From CAVPDE01 sp963707125 (GTDB taxonomy: Bacteria; Desulfobacterota; DSM-4660; Desulfatiglandales; HGW-15): 64,000 bases of DNA. The notes below the pieces were generated by a model. The model was not told the DNA's origin and did no database searches. It was given only the letters and a program-made list of their open reading frames with translations. Below are positions 33,886 to 42,395 of this stretch, piece after piece. Position 1 is the stretch's first letter; each line of letters opens with the position of its first letter. The stretch spans positions 248,001 to 312,000 of the forward strand of contig CAVPOU010000004.1 of NCBI GenBank assembly GCA_963707125.1. Reading direction: 5' to 3'. The position numbers and the translations under genes were made by a program.

Positions 33886-35355
33886 ATGACTATGGACTTT
33901 GACGTAATCATCGGTTTTGAAACCCACGTAGAGCTGAAGACGCAGACAAAGCTCTTCTGCGGCTGTGCTGTGGAGTATGAGGCTGCTCCGAACAGCCGGA
34001 TCTGTCCCGTGTGCACAGGCCAGCCCGGCGCCCTTCCCGTGCTCAACAAGAAGGCAGTTCAGTATACGGTCAGAGCAGGGCTTGCTCTCAGTTGCATGAT
34101 CAGCAGGCACTCACGTTTTGCGCGGAAGAACTACTTTTATCCTGATCTTCCCAAAGGCTACCAAATTTCCCAGTACGAAAGGCCTTTCTGCCAGGACGGC
34201 CTTCTGGAAATCACTGGCGATGACGGAAGACCTTACCCGGTTGGAATCAAGCGGGTTCACCTGGAAGAAGACGCCGGCAAACTGGTCCATTCCTCAAGTT
34301 CCTTTGAGTCCTCCACTTATAGCCTCGTCGATTACAACCGTTCCAGTGTTCCTCTTCTTGAGATTGTGACCGACCATGAACGCAACCCTGTTCGCTCCGT
34401 TCAGGAAGCGCGGAGCTATCTCGAAAAGCTGCGCCAGATGCTCCGCTACATCGAGATCAGCGACTGCATTATCGAAAAAGGCCAGTTTCGCTGTGATGTC
34501 AACATTTCCCTGCGGCCCAGGGGCACGAAGGGCTTTGGCAATCGATCGGAAATCAAGAACATGGCCTCTTTCAAGTTCATTATGGATGCCCTGGAATTTG
34601 AGATCAAAAGGCAGTCGGAGACCCTCCGATCCGGAGGGGAGATTACCCAGGAGACAAGGCTTTACGATGAAGCAAAACGGATCACCTTACCCATGCGGAG
34701 CAAAGAGGATGCGCCTGATTACCGCTATTTCCCTGATCCTGACCTGGCAGAGATCGAGCTTCCGGAGGACTTCATCGACAGAATTCGAAAGAAGATGCCT
34801 GAACTGCCGGACCAGAAGATCAACCGTCTCATGCAGGAGTTCAACGTCCCTCGCGACGAGGTTCTGATCCTGACAAAGGAAAAGGCGGTGAGCGACTATT
34901 TCACTACCTGTGCTCTTTCGTGCGAAGACCGCAAAAGGCTCAGCCGCTGGATTATCAAGGATCTCTTCAAACTCCTCAATAAAGCCTGCCTGCCCATGGA
35001 GCAGTGCCCGGTCCCGCCGGATCACTTCTCCACTCTGGTCAACCTCATTGCAAAGGGTGAGGTCACCGAGAAAATGGCGCGTGTAATCCTCGAAGAGATG
35101 TTTGAAAAAAGCGTGAGCCCGGAAGCCGTGATTGAGAGCAAGGGCTTGAAGCCGATTCAGGACAGTGTGGCCCTGGAAAAGATGGTTGACGAGGTGCTCG
35201 CCCAGAACCCTGAAGCGGTTGCGAAGATCAAGGCTGGAAACAAGAAGCCTGTCGATTTTCTCATCGGCCAGGTCATGAAAAAAACACGAGGCAAGGCTGA
35301 CCCGGCCGCTCTCACCAAGCTGATTCAAAAGAAGCTTATTTCTTTATCTGCATAA
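33886..35355 (+). CDS. gatB: Glutamyl/aspartyl-tRNA amidotransferase subunit B
   Basis: 489 aa. The kinase/tRNA-binding subunit of GatCAB; it activates the misacylated tRNA carboxylate with ATP. It begins DFDVIIGFETHVELKTQTK, with the zinc Cys pairs CGC and CPVC and the GQPGALPVLNKKAV signature. The YqeY-like tail ends TRGKADPAALTKLIQKK. ATG 33886 (or 33892, two residues shorter) is the start. The last ~45 codons are repeated in decayed form at 36194-36334. Confidence 0.95.
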   Translation: MTMDFDVIIGFETHVELKTQTKLFCGCAVEYEAAPNSRICPVCTGQPGALPVLNKKAVQYTVRAGLALSCMISRHSRFARKNYFYPDLPKGYQISQYERPFCQDGLLEITGDDGRPYPVGIKRVHLEEDAGKLVHSSSSFESSTYSLVDYNRSSVPLLEIVTDHERNPVRSVQEARSYLEKLRQMLRYIEISDCIIEKGQFRCDVNISLRPRGTKGFGNRSEIKNMASFKFIMDALEFEIKRQSETLRSGGEITQETRLYDEAKRITLPMRSKEDAPDYRYFPDPDLAEIELPEDFIDRIRKKMPELPDQKINRLMQEFNVPRDEVLILTKEKAVSDYFTTCALSCEDRKRLSRWIIKDLFKLLNKACLPMEQCPVPPDHFSTLVNLIAKGEVTEKMARVILEEMFEKSVSPEAVIESKGLKPIQDSVALEKMVDEVLAQNPEAVAKIKAGNKKPVDFLIGQVMKKTRGKADPAALTKLIQKKLISLSA

Positions 35356-35467
35356 CTCTTCGGATGACTTCGTAATTTCCCTCTTGGAAGGGTATAGAAG
35401 GATCTACCAGACCCGATCCATGTATCTTAAACTGCCGCCAGACTTGAGCTTCTTCTTGAGCTTCTTC

Positions 35468-35496
35468 TTGCTTTCCATGTCTCGCGCTCGTATAAT
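35468..35496 (+). promoter_or_regulatory. Sigma-70 promoter of the nucleotidyltransferase module
   Basis: TTGCTT at 35468-35473, 17-bp spacer, perfect TATAAT at 35491-35496. The start codon is 22 bp downstream. Just upstream TTGAGCTTCTTC occurs twice in tandem. Confidence 0.65.
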
Positions 35497-35517
35497 TCAA
35501 AAGCTGGGGAAAAGAGC

Positions 35518-35976
35518 ATGAATGTATTCGAAGAATTCAAGCGGTTGGTAATAGAATTGGAGACGCATAAGGTGAGGTATGCCCTTGTGGGAGGGGTCGC
35601 CATGGCATTTTACACGGAGCCGCGATTTACCAGGGACATTGACCTCCTTGTTGATTCCGAAGATTACGAAAAAACCCAAGACATCCTGGAGAAAGATAGA
35701 TATTTTGAATCGGCGTCACCCTGGACATTCCGGAACGTGGCCATCGAACTTCACCGTTTTTTGAAGGTAAACCCACAAGATGAAATGATGATCGATGTGC
35801 TCGTTGCGAAAGATGAAGAGATGCGAAGGATAATCCAGGATGCTGTGGAGGCGGAGTCAGCGGAAGGGAGAGTGATGCTCGCGAATAAGAAAGATTTGAT
35901 TAGGCTTAAGAGAACGAGGGATTCGAAGCAAGACCAGGCTGATATAGAGAAGCTTGAAGATGACAAGAATCGATAG
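35518..35976 (+). CDS. Nucleotidyltransferase fold protein (AbiEii/MNT-like)
   Basis: 152 aa. The motif ALVGGVAMAFYTEPRFTRDIDLLVD (about residues 22-46) is the GG...DxD signature of small nucleotidyltransferases, and a second acidic strand is MIDVLV. Such proteins serve as toxin or antitoxin components (AbiEii, MNT-HEPN, DUF6036 types). It carries its own sigma-70 promoter and overlaps a 44-aa ORF by 17 bp. The pair lies between gatB and a decayed copy of the gatB 3' end, which suggests it came by insertion. The partner identity is not recognised, so toxin-antitoxin function is an inference. Confidence 0.75.
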   Translation: MNVFEEFKRLVIELETHKVRYALVGGVAMAFYTEPRFTRDIDLLVDSEDYEKTQDILEKDRYFESASPWTFRNVAIELHRFLKVNPQDEMMIDVLVAKDEEMRRIIQDAVEAESAEGRVMLANKKDLIRLKRTRDSKQDQADIEKLEDDKNR

Positions 35977-36094
35977 GGTGCTAAAACAACTTAGCGATCT
36001 CTATGAGTTCAATCGGAAAATTAGGACTTATGAACTGAGGGAAAAGGAAAAGGGCAACAAGTCGTCTAAGCCAACTGGTAAGCTTCAGCGGTAA
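35960..36094 (+). CDS. Small basic protein, 44 aa, partner of the nucleotidyltransferase
   Basis: ATG 35960 lies inside the end of the nucleotidyltransferase gene, stop TAA 36092-36094. The product (MTRIDRVLKQLSDLYEFN...) is helical and rich in Lys and Arg. I do not recognise the family. Overlapping order suggests a two-gene module, perhaps toxin-antitoxin. It could also be a truncated version of a longer partner. Confidence 0.5.
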   Translation: MTRIDRVLKQLSDLYEFNRKIRTYELREKEKGNKSSKPTGKLQR

Positions 36095-36193
36095 CCAGGG
36101 AGCCTGGCAATCGAGCGGCTTAGCTTACGGTTCGGCGTGGTTCGGTCATCTTTTGCTCCTGCGAATACAAGCATTGTTCGTTGACAGTTCAGC

Positions 36194-36334
36194 GGCGCAC
36201 TGGAGAAGATCTTGGACGAGGTGCTCGCCAAAAACCCCCTCAATTTCCTCATCGGCCAGGTCATGAAAAAAACTCGTGGCAAGGCTGACCCGGCCGCCCT
36301 CACCAAGCTGATTTAAAAGAAACTGCGCTCATAA
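36194..36334 (+). pseudogene. Decayed duplicate of the gatB 3' end
   Basis: The frame reads ALEKILDEVLAKNP, then loses about 13 codons relative to gatB, then reads FLIGQVMKKTRGKADPAALTKLI and stops at TAA where gatB has CAA. Many positions are identical to 35164-35340 (for example 24 of 25 bases in the CTCATCGGCCAGG stretch). It has no start and is non-functional. Confidence 0.9.
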
Positions 36335-36361
36335 ATACAAAAATCCCCCGCGGAGGCTGTC

Positions 36362-36490
36362 CGACAACTGGTTTCCATTCCCCTTGTGGGAGGGGATGAA
36401 GGGGAGGGGGAACATGATGAATGTTCACCGTCGTTTCCACCCCCACCCTAACCCTCCCCCGTCAAGGGGGAGGGAATTATGGGGTTATCG
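36362..36490. repeat. Purine/pyrimidine-rich palindromic repeat
   Basis: GGGAGGGGATGAAGGGGAGGGGG and its partner CCCCACCCTAACCCTCCCCC, followed by GTCAAGGGGGAGGG, form a loose inverted repeat between the gatB remnant and the solute-binding protein gene. TCCGACAA at its edge also occurs next to similar repeats at 49530 and 56400. Confidence 0.5.
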
Positions 36491-36551
36491 GACAGGCTCT
36501 TACCATCCTTGTTGCCCTCGGGCGACTCGGGGGATTTTGTTTTTCTCTACC

Positions 36552-38111
36552 CTACTTCATGGTGATATATGTCGGGAAGAACATCTCCGTGGGCATCACG
36601 GGCATGTTCTGGATCTTGCTGTTGTAGGCGATGACAAACTTCTCCACGTGGAGCCACAGCCAGGGACAGTCCTCCCAGACGATCTTGGCGCCCTGCGCCA
36701 GCAGCGCCTTTCGTTTCTCCGGGTTCTGCTCCAGCCTGCTCTGCTCCATGATCTTGTCGAACTCAGGGTTGGAATAGAACGCGGAGCCCAAGCCCTTGGG
36801 TGGATAAACAGCCGTTGTGAACTGGCCGTACAGGCCCATGTCCGCATCCATGATCAAAGGCCCCCAGCCCAGCAGACAAGCATCCATTTCAGACTGTTCC
36901 AGCGGCTTATACACCACGGACATAAAGGTGGGCCAGTCATAGACCCGTAGCTCTGCCTTCACGCCGACGGCCTGGAGATAAGCCTGGACCGCTTCAGCCA
37001 CCTGGGTGTCAAAGAGGTAGCGGCCCTGTGGGGTTCCAAGCTTGACGGTTTGATTGAAGTCGAAGTTCGCTTCTTTCAGCAACTGCTTGGCCTTGTCAGG
37101 ATTGTAGTCGTATTGGGGTTCCATCTTGGCGTATCCGAAAAGCATAGGGGACACAGCCCCGTCCATAGGCTGAGCCGTGTCAAAGAGGATCTTCTTCACG
37201 ATTGCTTTCTTGTCCACCGCGTAATTGAAGGCCTGGCGCACGCGCTTGTCTTTCATGACGGGCCGATCCCCTCGCAGCGCCATGAAGATGGTTCTTGTGT
37301 CGAGAGGCATTTCGACCTTGATCTTGGGGTCAGCCTTGAGGGAAACCACATTGGCCGGAGAAGGTTTGTAGCAAATGTCAATCTGCCCGGCTCTCAGCAT
37401 GGCTTCCCGTGTGGACACATCCGGCACCACTTTCCAGATAATTTTCTCCACCGTGGCCTTGGGTCCCCAGTAGTCGTCGTTGCGCACCATCACAATGCGG
37501 TCGCCCTTGACCCATTCGCTCAGTTTAAAAGGCCCTGCGCCGACGGGGTTGTTGCGCACGTCGTCCCCGTACTTCTCAATGGCTGCCGGTGAAATGGTGG
37601 CAGCCACCACCAGGGAGAGAGTCTGGTCCATGGGCGCGAAGGGGTAGTTCATTTTGAGTTGAACCGTGGAGTCGTCAACCACCACGCACTCCTTCACGCA
37701 GGTAATGGCGAAGCGGAGCGGCACCCGCAGCTTGGGATCCAGGGCACGGTCAAAGCTCAGTTTCACGGCCTTGGCATTGAAGGGCGTCCCGTCGCTGAAC
37801 TTCACGCCCTGGCGCAGATGAAGAGTCCAGGTCAGGCCGTCCGGGGACACCTCATACTTGGTGACCAGACGGGGCTCGAGCTTGCCCTCAGGGGTCAGGT
37901 ACAAATAGGTGTCAAACAACAGGGCGCACATGTTCTGGATAAGCGTTGTCGTCTGCTCCTGCGGGTTGAGGGTATCCGCATCAATGCCGATACCGATGGT
38001 TAACTGTTTGATCTGACCCCGGGCATCCATGGGGGAGTAAACGCCCCAGAGTGCCACCATCAAGGTCAGCGCCACCACGATTCCGAATCTCCTGCCAAAT
38101 CCTTGCATCAC
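36552..38111 (-). CDS. ABC transporter solute-binding protein, family 5 (peptide/nickel type)
   Basis: 519 aa. Signal peptide at residues 1-31 (FGIVVALTLMVALWGVYSPMDA). The mature part has the SBP_bac_5 layout: IGIDADTLNPQEQ, LEPRLVTKYEVSPDGLTWTLHLRQGVKFSDGTPF, RQAFNYAVDKKAIV. It binds a peptide-like or other large ligand in the periplasm. No permease or ATPase gene is next to it, so it is an orphan or works with a transporter elsewhere. Upstream on the same strand is a hydrolase gene 210 bp away, a separate unit by spacing. Confidence 0.88.
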   Translation of the reverse strand: MMQGFGRRFGIVVALTLMVALWGVYSPMDARGQIKQLTIGIGIDADTLNPQEQTTTLIQNMCALLFDTYLYLTPEGKLEPRLVTKYEVSPDGLTWTLHLRQGVKFSDGTPFNAKAVKLSFDRALDPKLRVPLRFAITCVKECVVVDDSTVQLKMNYPFAPMDQTLSLVVAATISPAAIEKYGDDVRNNPVGAGPFKLSEWVKGDRIVMVRNDDYWGPKATVEKIIWKVVPDVSTREAMLRAGQIDICYKPSPANVVSLKADPKIKVEMPLDTRTIFMALRGDRPVMKDKRVRQAFNYAVDKKAIVKKILFDTAQPMDGAVSPMLFGYAKMEPQYDYNPDKAKQLLKEANFDFNQTVKLGTPQGRYLFDTQVAEAVQAYLQAVGVKAELRVYDWPTFMSVVYKPLEQSEMDACLLGWGPLIMDADMGLYGQFTTAVYPPKGLGSAFYSNPEFDKIMEQSRLEQNPEKRKALLAQGAKIVWEDCPWLWLHVEKFVIAYNSKIQNMPVMPTEMFFPTYITMK

Positions 38112-38322
38112 TACTCTCCTCGTTTCAGTTTAGAAGTACATTCGCAATACCTTGCATAAGCTGCAGTTTGTTCCAGTAGCAGGGCCATCTTAAGCGGGCT
38201 GAACTATAGAGGAACTTCCTTTTCTTGTCAACCATGGGCGACGTCAGTCAACGCGTGACCACAAATCATTGATGGCCCCTATTGATCGTCCAAATCCGGT
38301 CGGCCTCCGCCTTGGTTGAAGT

Positions 38323-39042
38323 TTATTCCATGAGTGCCTTCAGCAAACCATCTGCTACGATGGATGGATTCGTGAAAAGGGCTTCATGGCTCCCTTCGAT
38401 TTCAACAAGACGATGTTTCCCAAGCCCTTGGGCCATGCCCAAATAGGCTCCCGGCGGCAAGGAAGCATCACCCTTGCAAAAGACAACAGCCTTGGGGATA
38501 TTCAGCTTCTCAAAATCTTTTGTATTGACCCGCGCAGTAAAAAGGGCAAGAGGTTGAGGCACCAGGCGGCTGATCAGAGCGTTTTGCTTTTCGACGGGTT
38601 CACCGGCCATAAGCATGTTACGGACGAACTCTTCTATGACGGGTACCGAATTGTCAGGAGAAGCATTCGCCGCCGCGGTCATCCCCTGAGAAGCATCGGG
38701 CGGCACCAGATCAAACTGGCTTTTCCCGTTGGCTAGGATAAAGGCATTGAGGAAAATCAATTGGGAGATCTTATCCGGCGCTTCCGGCGCAGCCGACTGG
38801 AGCAGGAAACCCGCGCTGGAGTGCCCGACAAGAACCACCGGGGCAGCTTGCCGTTTCAGAATGCTCACGATCTTGTTCACATAATCATCAAACGCGACTT
38901 TAGATCGGTCGTCCTTGGGTGATTGCCCCGGAAGGGTTGGTGCTTCTGCTGTATGACCGGCCTTCTCTAGTTCCTTGACGACTCCGTCCCAGCACCATCC
39001 ACCATGCCACGCACCATGAATCAGAACAAAATGCTTTTTCAT
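38323..39042 (-). CDS. Alpha/beta-fold hydrolase
   Basis: 239 aa from ATG 39042 (MKKHFVLIHGAWHGG), which has GGAGAG upstream; ATG 39081 adds a poor leader. The oxyanion segment LIHGAWHGGWCW, nucleophile elbow GHSSAG (Ser about residue 82), and late His in EGSHEALF complete a catalytic triad. The family includes carboxylesterases, and EstC/hydroxynitrile lyase-like enzymes. Substrate unknown. It is cytoplasmic and monocistronic. Confidence 0.85.
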   Translation of the reverse strand: MKKHFVLIHGAWHGGWCWDGVVKELEKAGHTAEAPTLPGQSPKDDRSKVAFDDYVNKIVSILKRQAAPVVLVGHSSAGFLLQSAAPEAPDKISQLIFLNAFILANGKSQFDLVPPDASQGMTAAANASPDNSVPVIEEFVRNMLMAGEPVEKQNALISRLVPQPLALFTARVNTKDFEKLNIPKAVVFCKGDASLPPGAYLGMAQGLGKHRLVEIEGSHEALFTNPSIVADGLLKALME

Positions 39043-39232
39043 CGATTCTCTCCTTTCGAATACGATACACATCCTACACATGGTTAGTGTCTTATCAACA
39101 GGAACTTGATGGCTGGATTCTTTCCCGGAAGGGTGGCCCGACGCTCAATCGTTCAGGAATAAAGGAGAACTCGGACATCCTCTTGATGCCGGGTCTGAAA
39201 AAAAGCGAGTCTTCAAAATCCTGAACAACCCC

Positions 39233-40594
39233 TTAAAGCTTGGCCAGATAACGGTCAATCTCGAACTGGCTGACGTGGGTCCTGTAGGTGTCCCATTCGA
39301 TCTTCTTGTTATCAATGAATTTGTTGAAGATGTGGTCTCCCAGGACCTCTCGAACCAACTTGCTCTTCTCCGTTTCCAGGATGGCCGCGTAAAGATTCCC
39401 TGGCAGATCCGTAATGCCATGAGCCCTGCGCTCAGCCGGGTTCATCTCGTAAATATCCTCTTCAATCGGATCCTGCAAGTCCATCTTCTTCTCTATGCCG
39501 TCCATGCCCGCGCCCAGCATCACGGAAAAAGCGAGATAGGGATTGCAGGCCGGGTCAGGTGACCGGAATTCAATCCTGGTAGCGGTCTCCTTCCCTGGCT
39601 TATACATGGGAACCCGGATCATGGCAGAGCGGTTCCTGCGGGCCCATGACACATAGACCGGGGCTTCATAACCCGGCACCAACCGCTTGTAGGAGTTCAC
39701 CCACTGATTCGTCACAGCCGCAATTTCCGGGGCATGGCGCATGAGCCCGGCAATGTAGTGTTTGGCAATTTCCGAAAGGTGATATTTGTCCGCCGGATCA
39801 TGGAAAGCATTCTTCGTGCCCTTGAAAAGGGACTGGTGGACATGCATGCCGCTTCCATTGATGCCGAAGATCGGTTTCGGCATAAAGGTCGCATAGACTC
39901 CATGCTGACGGGCGATTTCCTTGACCACCAGGCGGTAGGTCATGGTCTTGTCCGCCATTCTCAGCCCCTCGTCATACCGGAGATCAATCTCGTGCTGGCT
40001 CGGCGCCACCTCGTGATGGCTGTACTCCACGTCAATCCCCATGGACTGGAGTGCGAAAATCGTGTCCCTCCTGAGGTCGCTCCCCATGTCCAGAGGCCTG
40101 GCATCGAAATAGCCTCCTGTATCCATGACCTCCGTGGCCTTGTTGTCTTTGAAATAGAAAAACTCAAGCTCCGGCCCGATGTAGAAGGTGTAACCCTTCT
40201 CAGCGACCTTCATGAGAAGCCTCTTGAAAACATAGCGCGGATCTCCTTCATAGGGAGTGCCGTCGGGGTTGAGAATGTCGCAGAACATGCGGGCCACGGG
40301 CCGTTCCATGCCCCGCCAGGGCACGAGCTGGAAGGTGGTGGGATCCGGTTTCGCGATCATGTCGCTTTCCTGAATCCTCGCAAACCCCTCGATGGAAGAT
40401 CCGTCAAACCCCATGCCCTCAGTCATCCCTTCGTCCAGCTCAGAGGGGGTGACCGCAAAGCTCTTCAGGAACCCCAGCACATCCGGAAACCAGAACTGGA
40501 TGAAGCTTACATTCAATTCCTTCACTGCACGCTTCACGTCTTCTGTGTTCTGACAATTCATTTTTTTTATATTCGGCAGCACGTGGCCTTCCAT
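39233..40594 (-). CDS. glnA: Glutamine synthetase, type I-alpha-like
   Basis: 453 aa from ATG 40594, preceded by GGAGG; ATG 40708 is upstream of any ribosome binding site. Second glutamine synthetase of the window. It has GFDGSSIEGFARI, GPELEFFYF, NGSGMHVHQSL and ARRNRSAMIRVP. The C-terminal segment reads EEDIYEMNPAERRAHGITDLP, lacking the adenylylated-type NLYDLPPEE, so it is probably not a GlnE target and may be inhibited by glutamine directly, as in the Bacillus type. No glnR-type regulator is adjacent. It is separated from glnA 1 by 10 kb. Confidence 0.94.
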   Translation of the reverse strand: MEGHVLPNIKKMNCQNTEDVKRAVKELNVSFIQFWFPDVLGFLKSFAVTPSELDEGMTEGMGFDGSSIEGFARIQESDMIAKPDPTTFQLVPWRGMERPVARMFCDILNPDGTPYEGDPRYVFKRLLMKVAEKGYTFYIGPELEFFYFKDNKATEVMDTGGYFDARPLDMGSDLRRDTIFALQSMGIDVEYSHHEVAPSQHEIDLRYDEGLRMADKTMTYRLVVKEIARQHGVYATFMPKPIFGINGSGMHVHQSLFKGTKNAFHDPADKYHLSEIAKHYIAGLMRHAPEIAAVTNQWVNSYKRLVPGYEAPVYVSWARRNRSAMIRVPMYKPGKETATRIEFRSPDPACNPYLAFSVMLGAGMDGIEKKMDLQDPIEEDIYEMNPAERRAHGITDLPGNLYAAILETEKSKLVREVLGDHIFNKFIDNKKIEWDTYRTHVSQFEIDRYLAKL

Positions 40595-40769
40595 CTTCCT
40601 TTTCCTCCCACTTCTTATTGATCTGGCCCGCAGAAAGAGCCTGGGCTTCTTCCCTGTGGCTTCCACTTCCTGAAAGGCCATAATACACAAAACCGAATCC
40701 AAGGCCATCTTTTTCTTTTGGAAGGATTGTACGGACCGGCCTATTCCCCTTGCTACTCAGAAGGCTCAC

Positions 40770-41035
40770 TCGATCTCCAAATTGCGTAGGGGAGGGGTTT
40801 ATCCCATCCCTCGGGTGGGCGTAAAGCCCACCCCTACATGGGCTGCAGGACCGCGATGAAGCTCCCCGCAGCAAGCTGCGGGGTATCGTCTTTTCTCCTG
40901 GGCCGTCATTCCGTGCTTGACTCAGCCTGCCCCGTACTTAATACGGGGGAATCCAGTCGGGTTTTCTGGATACCGGCTTTCGCCGGTATGACGAATTCGC
41001 GGCAAGCCGCGGGGAATGCACCCGAAGGGATTCAG
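40770..41035. repeat. Cluster of palindromic intergenic repeats
   Basis: Three units lie in a 637-bp gene-free gap. GTAGGGGAGGGGTTTATCCC with GGGCGTAAAGCCCACCCCTAC is at 40789-40835. CCCCGCAGCAAGCTGCGGGG is at 40863-40882, a perfect 9-bp stem. GTCATTCCGTGCTTGAC with CCGGCTTTCGCCGG is around 40907-40992. No gene is seen in the gap. Confidence 0.65.
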
Positions 41036-41231
41036 CGCGGGCTCATGCCATGCCACTTCTTGGGTTAGTCGAGGAAGCAATTTGGTTGCGGCCACAGGAC
41101 TGCCTTGGGAACAAGTATAAGAAACGAGCTATTCCAATCGATCATCGCCTGTGCTAGAATGCTTGTTCCTTAAGAAGGTTGTGCACATCTCCTGGGTCTC
41201 TGCCTGGGAAAGGGGTTAGAGCGACCAGTCT

Positions 41232-42395
41232 GTGGTCAGGATCCTCCACATACACACGCTGCCCGTCATCAGTGGATCGGGGATCAATACCTTCCTCACC
41301 ATGCAAGGCATGAAGGGAAACCGCTATGAATCGGTTCTTGCCTGCGCGCCCGGAGGAGCACTCATTGACCTGGTTCAACGGCACGGAATAGAAGTAAAAA
41401 CCTTCCCCAACCTGGTGCAGCCCCTCCACCCGCTGAAGGATTTTCTGGCGATCCTCGACCTTACCTCCCACCTCATCAGAAGACCTTACCATGTGGTTCA
41501 CACCCACAACTCCAAAGCAGGGTTTATTGGTCGCCTTTCCGCTAAGCTCGCCCGAGTGCCGGTCATCGTGCACACGGTTCACGGCTTTGCCTTCCACGAG
41601 CAAGAACCTCCTTGGCGTCAGTTCCTGTTTCGAAACCTGGAACGCCTCGCGTCACACTGGTGTGACAAAATGATTTTCATTTCCCAGCCCCTCGTCGATT
41701 GGGCGTTAAAGGAGAGAATAAGCTGCACAGGGAAGATGGCGAGAATCTACAGCGGTATCGAACTGGATCGCTTTCATCCTGTGTCCGAACAGGAGAAAAT
41801 GAGGCTGAGGGAAAAATGGGGGCTCCGGGAGCAGGATGCCGTCATCGGTATCGTGTCGAAACTCTGGGATGGAAAGGGCCACGAACTCCTTATCCGGGCT
41901 TTCAGGGAAATCAAGAAGGAAAAGAAAGATGCTCGTTTGGTGATCGTAGGAGAAGGCTATCTCATGGAATCCCTTAAGGGCGTTGTCAGACAGCTGGAGC
42001 TCTCAGAGGCCGTTATCTTCACTGGATTCCTGGAGGATGTCCCTCAAATCATCGCCACTTTTGACGTCGCGGTTCTCCCTTCTTTTTTCGAAGGAATGGG
42101 AAGAGTTCTTCTGGAAGCCATGGTCATGGAGAAACCGGTGGTTGGGACGCTCGTGGGCGGAATTCCTGATCTGATCGAACATGGCGTAAACGGCTATCTC
42201 GTGAGCCCTGGGAACGAGAGGGAATTGGCGTCCGCAGTTTTGAAGATCTTGAATGACAAAGGCCTTGCCGTCAAGATGGCTGAAGCAGGACGAAAGAAGG
42301 TTACAGACCGCTTCAGTGCGGATACGATGGTTCGATCCATAGAGAAGGTCTACGGTGAGCTTCTTGAAAAGAAGGGGGTCTGCTTTGATTCTTAA
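41232..42395 (+). CDS. Group 1 (GT4) glycosyltransferase
   Basis: 387 aa from GTG 41232, with a weak ribosome binding site. Donor-sugar transfer to a growing glycan is expected. The N-terminal Rossmann domain starts VRILHIHTLPVISGSG, and the C-terminal nucleotide-sugar domain has FLEDVPQIIATFDVAVLPSFFEGMGRVLLEAMVMEKPVVG, the GT4 EX7E motif. It overlaps the following WecA-like gene by 11 bp. The pair probably starts an exopolysaccharide or O-antigen. Confidence 0.9.
   Translation: MVRILHIHTLPVISGSGINTFLTMQGMKGNRYESVLACAPGGALIDLVQRHGIEVKTFPNLVQPLHPLKDFLAILDLTSHLIRRPYHVVHTHNSKAGFIGRLSAKLARVPVIVHTVHGFAFHEQEPPWRQFLFRNLERLASHWCDKMIFISQPLVDWALKERISCTGKMARIYSGIELDRFHPVSEQEKMRLREKWGLREQDAVIGIVSKLWDGKGHELLIRAFREIKKEKKDARLVIVGEGYLMESLKGVVRQLELSEAVIFTGFLEDVPQIIATFDVAVLPSFFEGMGRVLLEAMVMEKPVVGTLVGGIPDLIEHGVNGYLVSPGNERELASAVLKILNDKGLAVKMAEAGRKKVTDRFSADTMVRSIEKVYGELLEKKGVCFDS

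Noticed and set aside
36552..38111. Possible oligopeptide ABC operon around the solute-binding protein
   Set aside because: No permease or ATPase gene is found on either side, so only the binding protein is called.
41080..41110. TGGCC...TTGCT on the minus strand, a possible sigma-54 promoter
   Set aside because: The GG and GC elements are 13 bases apart instead of 10.
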